The notes beneath the pieces are model-generated. The model had not been told where the DNA came from, ran no database searches, and saw nothing but the letters and a program-made list of their open reading frames with translations. DNA of 64,000 bases from Micrasema longulum (lineage: Eukaryota > Arthropoda > Insecta > Trichoptera > Brachycentridae), in the NCBI GenBank assembly GCA_022494885.1, contig JAGVSM010003779.1, positions 1 to 64,000 on the forward strand. The letters run 5' to 3'. Shown here piece by piece: positions 56,880-64,000 of the stretch; position 1 is the stretch's first letter; each line of letters begins with the position of its first letter. The translations under genes and the position numbers were made by a program.

Positions 56880-57245
56880 ATGATGATATAATTACAAATT
56901 CCCGCGAAAACGGTCCATTGCATTGACCGCGCCCCTAACACGTCACGATTTGGTTGAATTTTGAACTTTGTTTCTGACCGTTTGAATTTAAATAAAACAT
57001 GGTCACGAATCTTGACGATACAATTATCAAGGCCAGATATGTCGCATTTTCTTAGGAACAAGTTTTTTTTAAAATTTCTTTTTTAAAGTTACTTATGAAA
57101 ACATTTCTCCACAATATCCATATTGATTTTGAAAATACAATTAATATATATATATTTTTTATTTTATTTATTCACACTCTTTATCAAAATACAATTTCTT
57201 AATCTATTTCACATATTTTTATGGGTATTCGTAGTATGTGATATT
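56880..57245. repeat. Dispersed repeat (family K, copy 3)
   Basis: AATTCCCGCGAAAACGG to GTAGTATGTGATATTTC. Copies 2 and 3 share about 350 bp in the same order and orientation. Confidence 0.6.
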
Positions 57246-57279
57246 TCTTGATTGCTTATAAAGCAAAAGCAAATTTTCT

Positions 57280-57323
57280 GCATGAAAAGTTAGTATTGAA
57301 TAATATAACTTTTCATGCAGAAA
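57280..57323. repeat. 17-bp perfect hairpin
   Basis: TTCTGCATGAAAAGTTA and its inverse separated by about 10 bp. Confidence 0.7.
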
Positions 57324-57829
57324 TAATAAAAATATTTATTCAAAAAATCGCTTTTTTTAAACATCTTCACTTAATGACCGTTTTTACAAAACTAGACATT
57401 CGACAGAAACGTAATTTTTCGGGACATGGTTTTTTGTGATTCGTGTGAAATATCGTGAACAATATTTTTTTTTAAAATTACTTCTTACAACTTAACTCAA
57501 AAGTAATCTTATTGTGTGTTTAGAATTTTATTTAATAATTTATTAGCATCCAGTTAAAATTATTTAAATTAGGGATACACGATAAAACTAATCTACTACA
57601 GAACTAATTCATCTTCTTGCTTACCGTGTCCCCTTCAGACAAACTAGACTGTCTGATATTTGCTATATTCGTAATAATAACAAATCATTGAAAACATTCT
57701 ACCATTCCTCGTATACGTGAAGCATTTAACACGAATTTTAATAGTCTACATATATTTAACACTCCATATAATAGGTATAGAAGAGAACTTAAAGGCTTGA
57801 TTCAGAATTACAGAGAATAGATATTTTCA

Positions 57830-58245
57830 ACAATATTTTGAGTTTGTCCAAATTTTCGTAGACAAGGACTGGATTCAACTCCCTGGGGAGCTGTTTATAT
57901 TAACATTGTTATTACAAATTGTTGATAAATTACCTGGTCCACGAAGAAGTATAGAAATTGAAAAATAACATTTTCAGGCGTTGTCTAGTATGCAGGTGAA
58001 ATAATTCAATTGGATGAATCTCACCCGCATAAATAAAGGTTTCAGCTCTTTAACTTCACAAACATCAACAGATGAAAGAATTGAAGAAATATAGATGTTC
58101 AAATAGGCAGAATGGTGAATGTTACACAGTGTGTAAAGTGGACACTTAAACCAGCCATTGACAGGTCATAAGCCCTGTAGATGCCTAGACTTCTATATTA
58201 CCTTCTCTTAATTCTTCTTCATCTCTGATGTAATATGTTAATTGG
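57830..58245. repeat. Foldback element (family F, longest copy)
   Basis: Holds both the leader TGGATTCAACTCCCTGGGGA and the body GAATCTCACCCGCATAAATA, plus AGCCATTGACAGGTCATAAG. It therefore links the otherwise different 26.8- and 36.1-kb copies. Confidence 0.65.
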
Positions 58246-58249
58246 TATT

Positions 58250-59675
58250 TTGTCTCTTTTCTTGCTTTTAATCATTAAATAAAACGCAATTTTCCACTCC
58301 TACTTTCCTTCAACCATCCTTCACCACTCCTTATTTACTTCCTTCTTTTCCTTTCCACTATCTCCTTGTTTTGTCCATATTTCTTTTATTTGAAAATATA
58401 GTGTATTTCTGTACCTCAGAGGCCGACGGATGCAAATCCAAACGTCAAATGTTCAACAATAGCCTAAAGAATCTACTTTCTCGAAGCGATTTCTAATAAC
58501 TCAGAACATTAATTTGTATTTTCAATATCTTAATACTAATTAATTCTTAGTAATTGGTTCTAGTAATTAGTTCTAGTAGTTCTTTTATTGTAAGACTTAC
58601 ATTTCTTAAAAATCAACGTACATGATCATAAACTGGATACGAAAATCGAAATGTCATTTCATCAGATTCTAGATTTGCCGCCGTCTGCCTCTGAGTTACC
58701 GATTTATTCTTTATATAATTTAAACCGCCATCGCTTTATTGAAGTATAATTTAGTGAATACATAGTATTGGATGGCAGACCCCACTATGTATACATTTTT
58801 TATAGTTTTTATTTATATTCATTTGAACTGTACATCTGTTTGTATTCGAAATAAATAAAATAAAATATCGTCTTTTCGGAACACACTATTTTATCGTTTA
58901 AGAATTTCATATTTTTTTAAACCGGCTTTTAGCGTGTTTTGGTGAGTTTTTTTCAGGTAATCGATACGTCCCACTACTTGCTTTAAATTAAAAAAAAAAC
59001 AAAACAAGTGTTTTAAAAAAACAATCCTTAATTATGCATTACTGACAAAGATACTTAAATTTTTTATACAAATTTACACATTTTCGTACATAAAATTATG
59101 TATTACTTTGTAGACAGCCGCATATAAGTCTGTTAGTTTTCCATTGTAATCGGAGCCCAAAAACTGTTCTGTATTCTTGAACGTTATAAATTCCTAAAAA
59201 TCTACGAAAAAATGAGAGATTCACATAAAAAATAACGTATTTTGAATACAAATATCCTTTATGATAATATTCACAAATTATTAAATCTCTAATTTTGTCG
59301 TATTGTAAACATGTAAACTAAAGACAGGATCTTGAATTTTTAGGTTTAAGTCCACCACGATTTAAACGAGCACCAGATAAATTATTCAGATGTTGTCTCG
59401 ATGTCGTTGAATTTTTTGTCAAAGCTCTGTTATTTTTTTGTCTCTTGTATTTGTAGGTTATTTATTGATTTTTTAATTTAACAGCCATTTCAAAAAAAAA
59501 AAATATTCACAAATAAACCAAAATTATAGGCCAATTATAGTTTTCTATACATTACTAAATACAATGTCAAAAAAGAAGAAAAAAAGCGTACATTGAAATA
59601 GGCACTTCGTATCATTCCACACGTAAAAAATAAATAAAATATTACAATAATAATGAAATAGTAAAAAAAAATAAA
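58250..59675. other. AT-rich stretch without recognised features
   Basis: No coding or terminal-repeat signal recognised. Confidence 0.3.
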
Positions 59676-59684
59676 AAAAATGGA

Positions 59685-60920
59685 AGAGGATGTATGGATC
59701 AAATATTTGCTCTGCGAAATATGACAGAAAAGTTTCAAGCTAAACACCAGAAACTTTTCTACGCATTTGTCGATCTGCAAAAGGCATTTGATAGAGTTGA
59801 CAGAGAGAAATTGTGGAAGGTTTTATCGGAGTATGGAGTGAATGGTAACCTGACAAGGGCTATTGCGTCACTGTATAAGGACAGCACAGCATGTGTGAAG
59901 GTAAATGGGTCATTCACATCGTGGTTTAATATTCCGAAAGGAGTCAAACAGGGATGGTAATGTCACCATGGTTGTTCAACATATACATCGATTACTGTAT
60001 GAAAGAACTGAAAGATTTAAGAATGGGAGCAAAAATGAATGGTATAACTGTTAACTGTCTTCTGTATGCGGATGATGCCGTGCTTCTTGCTAGCAGCAGA
60101 GAAGACCTTCAATTCTTAGTAACAAAAGTCTACGAGGTATGCAAGAAAAGCGATTTGCTTATGAATGTTGATAAATCGAAAGTGATGGTTTTTGAAAGGG
60201 ATGAAAATATAACTAAATGTGAGATCAGCGTGAACAGAGATATTCTGAATCAGGTAGAAGAATTTGTGTACCTGAGAAGTATGTTTACTAGGGACGGAAA
60301 GACCGAGAAAGATATTGAAAGGAGGGTGAGTGCCGGGAACAGGGTGAACGGTGCACTAAAATCTACTTTGGCAAACAAATTTTTATCGCAGGAGGCTAAA
60401 CTAGCAGTTCACAACGGAGTTCTAGTTCCAACTCTAATGTATGGGAGCGAAGTATGGAATTGGAAAAATAATGATGAAAGTAGGTTGAATACTGTCGAAA
60501 TGCGATCCCTCAGGCGAATGTGTGGTAAAACGATGTATGATAGGTGCACAAATGTCGAGATCCGTGAAGTGTGTAAGGCTGAGACATGCATTATTGACAG
60601 AATTAAGAAAGGGGTGCTACGTTGGTTTGGACATGTAGAGCGAATGGACAGCGAAAGAACGACTAAAAGGATCTACGATGCAAATGTTGATGGATACAGA
60701 AAACGAGGAAGACCAAGAAAAACATGGCACGATCAAGTCCATCAAATACTTGAAGATGGACATGTCAAAAGTAGGAATAATCGGCGTGCGTGCATAAGAA
60801 GATGTATGAATGTAGAGGAAGCGAGGTCTGTATGCCAAGATAGAGTGTTATGGCGTTCTATCGTCTCTGCCTACCCCTACGGGGAAACAGCGTGATGGTT
60901 TGTTTGTTTGTTTTGTTTAT
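59685..60920 (+). pseudogene. Non-LTR reverse transcriptase, longest copy (family L, copy 3)
   Basis: The first frame to 59959 carries YAFVDLQKAFDRVDREKLW (motif A with catalytic Asp) and GVKQG. One missing base at about 59953 shifts the frame, and 59954-60895 continues SPWLFNIYID, CLLYADDAVLLA (catalytic YADD), EEFVYLRSMFTRDGK, LVPTLMYGSEVWNW, LRWFGHVERMDSERTTKR, RKRGRPRKTWHDQ to YPYGETA and a stop. Endonuclease and RT fingers are missing (5' truncation at about 59685). The 3' end is GTGATGG followed by (TTTG)n. A single frameshift makes it the youngest-looking family L copy. Clade uncertain, RTE-like. Confidence 0.85.
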
Positions 60921-61169
60921 AAAAAAAAAGTTTTTTGTTTAATCGAACTTAAAAATCCTTTCGCCGGCGGATCCATACTGAGTAATACGGAGCTATCAGT
61001 CCTCCCTTCTTTCTTCTTTCAAACAAGAGAAAATCATTACAATATTAAAGTCCACAAAAAAACAAAATATTAGGTAGGTACAGTTAGATTTAATTATAAT
61101 TACTATTTTTAATTAGGGTTCTAGCATTTTCTTTAAATTAGTTTAAAGTGTGGAAATATATATCCCTTT

Positions 61170-61470
61170 CAGCAAAAAACGTGTTTTAAAAATTATTTTA
61201 AATTCTGGGCAAAGATGCATTCTTATTATTATTCGTGCTTGAAATACCAAAATGAAATAATTGTTGCAGCCGAGTTGTACGTTGAGAAATATGAATTTTA
61301 ATTTTTTCAAGCAGTTGAAGGCAATCTAAGTTATTATTACATATTTTGTAAAGGAAAGCAGTATCATTGATGATTCTTCTAGATTGTGAGGTATCGATTT
61401 TATAATGTACTGCAGCTTCTTCAAAGTTATTAAAATGTAAATATTGACAATAGTTTAGGTGATTCAAAAT
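61170..61470 (-). pseudogene. LINE C-terminal fragment (jockey/CR1-like)
   Basis: RRIINDTAFLYKICNNNLDC, LLEKIKIHISQRTTRLQQLF to a stop. The D..FLYK..NN..DC pattern is the C-terminal signature of many insect LINEs. Confidence 0.6.
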
Positions 61471-62529
61471 TTTTTTTGAATCTCAAAATATATTTGGAAT
61501 ATTGAATATCTCAAATTTATTCATAAAGTATCATGTTAACCTTTGTAAATGAACAATGTCAATTAATCAATAAAATATGTATAAAAAATACTAAACTTTT
61601 TATTTGTAAAATAGTAGCGTGATAACTAAAACCTACCGCATAACAAAGTTTTCGATCGTGTGACGTAACATAACTAAGTAATTAAATCGTTATTAAAGTA
61701 ATGAGAAAATTCATTAAATTTACAGTATTATTAGTTTTGTACTATTCAGCCATGTTAACGATGCTCAAACGTAAATTACAAGTTCGTAAGTGGGATTCGC
61801 AATGGAGGCAGAATGAGTTTGCAGCCACATTTCAAGGGTCCTTAATTTAAATGAATTGCAACAGGTTGACAATGTGCTTATGTACAAAACCTGTGTCCTC
61901 AGTTGAATCTTTACAAAGATGTAACGAGTTAATGTTTTTTATTTATTTATATTTTTTTGAATTCTTAAGATCTTACGAATACGTAATATATTTATCAAGA
62001 ACGTAGTTTTTATCATTGACGTATAACAAATTGATACGTTATTCTTCTAGAATGTGCATCTCAGTTTTGGAAAAATTAGTATTACTTTGTATTGTCAATC
62101 TGTAAAAAAGAGCAAATCACGATATACATGCAAAAACACGTATGAAAATAATCTCTGGACCATAGAATTATCAATAGCCCAGAAGGAGTGTAGAATCACA
62201 TTTGAATAGATCGGACTGTGCCCAAAATACCCCCCACTTTACTTCACCTTCGCTGCGCGCTTACGTGAAGAAGCCGCGTAATGTTGCCAGATCGTGAAAA
62301 ATATAATAATAACACAAATGTAAGATATTGAAAAAAAATGGAATTTGTCAATTTCTAAAAAAAAATATTGTACACACGGAAGCCATGAATGACACAACAG
62401 AGTATATAAGTAAAGGGTAATTTAATAAAAGGAATATAATGAATGAACTTTGAACTTAAAGAAATAAAACAAATTTATTAAATTTTTATGTCACGTAATT
62501 ATTTTTTAAAAAGAAACATTTGAGTTCTT

Positions 62530-62690
62530 ATTATTTACCCAAATATTTAATTTTGAGGGCCATTTTCAACGAGTTGTAAATAACTCACTATTAGAAAATG
62601 TGAATCAAGTTGGGGTAGAGTGGGATTCGCACCTCAGACCTTTAATCCGTAAATCCAAAACACTAGCCACGGGACCACTAGCCAATTTTT
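62530..62690 (-). repeat. tRNA-derived SINE (family S2, fuller copy)
   Basis: Minus strand: GTGGCTAGTGTTTTGGATTT (A box) and AGGTGCGAATCCCACTC (B box), then ACTTGATTCACATTTTCTAA as in the 28.1-kb copy. Confidence 0.7.
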
Positions 62691-62699
62691 ACCGATGAT

Positions 62700-64000
62700 G
62701 TTTTAAAGATAATACCGATCAAGTGTTTACCACGGCGTTGTTAATTCTGAGAGGTCTGATTTTCATTTGTTCTACCATTAGATAAAAAAAGTAGCGTAAT
62801 AATATTGACAACCCTGGCAACACTAGCAAAATGTATTTTTTGTTTTTTTCGATAATCTGACAGATGGAAAAATAATTAAATTTTTGAGTAACGCATTTGC
62901 TACTTACTCATGAAATGTGATCCCACCCTGTTTCTTTAAGATCCCATCAGTATTTGTACACTTTTAAAAAACACAACACGGCATAGTTGAATTCAAATCG
63001 GGAGTTGCGTACTGAGCGACGTCTACAAAGAAACTAATGGATCAAAACGTAAAACTACTCCTTTAAGAGTAGTTTAGTCGCCTTCTGTTTGATGCGCGTA
63101 TGCGGTTTCCGGACTATTTTTATTCTATGCTCTGGACATACATATTTTCTTTGTCTTTATTTCTGTGTTATTCGTTACTATAGTTACGACACTGGATCTA
63201 GGTATTTATATTATTAATTTTTATTATTTTTCAACAGCAAGACAGATTAAAAATATAATAAACAGAATATACATATATTAAAACTAATAACAGATATTAA
63301 CAAAAATACACGAAATGTAAATCAATTCTGATGTTTCTTCGTCTGTGTAAATATGTGTTAGAGATAGATTGAATTGTACGTGTATTAACGAATGAAACGT
63401 TACACTTCTTTTGTTTTTTACGGTTGCAATGTAATTAAAACATTTTTTCATTACACACGAGAGTATTTTTTAGCACAGCGTTACCTCGGATCATGACGAA
63501 AATCTGTTAGAGAATGAAGCGAAGAAATTATAATTAATTGTCGCTACTAAATAAATAACCAATATCAAAGATTGTATTTTATTCAAATCTACTTATATTC
63601 TTTTATCTGGCGCCCTGAATAGAATGTTATTTCGTTGTAGTTTCTATTCCAAACAGTTTCATCCGCTCAACTTTTTAAATAGCCATTCCTACAATCCTTT
63701 TCTGCTTCCAGATGCAAAAGGAATGAAAACATAAAACCAACAATACTAGTGTGCATTCTAGTCAAATACAACATGGCAACTTTCCTCCTTCTGGGTATTT
63801 GAAAAGAGGAAAATAATATGCATAATTTTGGTCTTGCAACCGTGCTTTCAGGTCAAATAGCAGAAATGTCGTTGCAAATGCCGGTTTGAAAACAAATTAG
63901 GTGTATTTATTGAAAGACGTATTTTTTAAACTTATATTTACTTAAAACTGCTCGCACAAAAATACATACAATATTTCTAATCAACTAAAAAATAGACTGG
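62700..64000. other. AT-rich stretch to the window end
   Basis: I see no exon that would supply the start of the TMEM196-like gene and no recognisable repeat. Confidence 0.3.

Noticed and set aside
57925..57990. Candidate first exon for the TMEM196-like gene (ATG then a GTAATT donor on the minus strand)
   Set aside because: It ends in phase 2, whereas the exon at 55175 needs phase 0, and it lies inside a family F repeat.
1..64000. CRISPR arrays, operons, ribosome binding sites, rRNA
   Set aside because: None seen. The window has eukaryotic gene structure, and its tandem repeats are microsatellites or minisatellites without unique spacers.

Overview
This window is nuclear DNA from an AT-rich, repeat-laden animal genome, most likely an insect. 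The evidence is GT-AG spliced genes with multi-kilobase introns, tRNA-derived SINEs, many truncated non-LTR and Penelope-like retroelements, mariner and DDE transposon relics, and many foldback MITEs. I cannot fix the order or species. No bacterial features, CRISPR arrays or rRNA are present.

Two host genes are supported, both on the minus strand. (1) A complete ZC3H14/Nab2 orthologue (nuclear poly(A)-RNA-binding CCCH zinc-finger protein) runs from its ATG at 21046 to its stop at 6687. I rebuilt 11 coding exons whose phases match at every junction (3054 nt, 1017 residues): an N-terminal PWI-like fold, a charged disordered middle, and five C-terminal CCCH fingers. (2) The 3' part of a four-pass membrane protein gene resembling TMEM196 has four exons between 55175 and 32264, phases all compatible, with the first exon(s) not found. 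Its introns of 1.7 to 18 kb carry much of the repeat load. A possible third gene is a two-exon 35-codon ORF (21519-21766, plus strand), divergent from ZC3H14 across about 470 bp that could be a shared promoter.

The remainder is mobile DNA. 0-6.6 kb: a DDE transposase relic split by a MITE, a palindromic TA-flanked MITE, an internally deleted mariner, and a Penelope-like relic with inverted ends. 6.6-21 kb: ZC3H14 with SINEs, MITEs and LINE tails in its introns. 22-32 kb: GC-rich palindromic elements with TAA duplications, a jockey-like LINE, a hammerhead-like hairpin, SINEs and LINE fragments. 32-55 kb: the membrane-protein gene with LINE, SINE, foldback and Penelope-like insertions. 55-64 kb: more LINE pieces, a third palindromic element and the best-preserved reverse transcriptase relic (59.69-60.90 kb).

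The most interesting signal is hammerhead self-cleaving ribozyme motifs. Two copies of one dispersed repeat (9016-9058 plus, 38092-38134 minus) keep the conserved core, a stem II hairpin, a GUC cleavage site and pairing stem I arms. Decayed relatives lie near 5.5, 24.8, 39.7 and 48.5 kb, several next to Penelope-like GIY-YIG endonuclease remnants. Hammerheads in Penelope-like elements and metazoan retrozymes are established knowledge. The inverted-arm repeat carrying them here may be a non-autonomous family of that kind.
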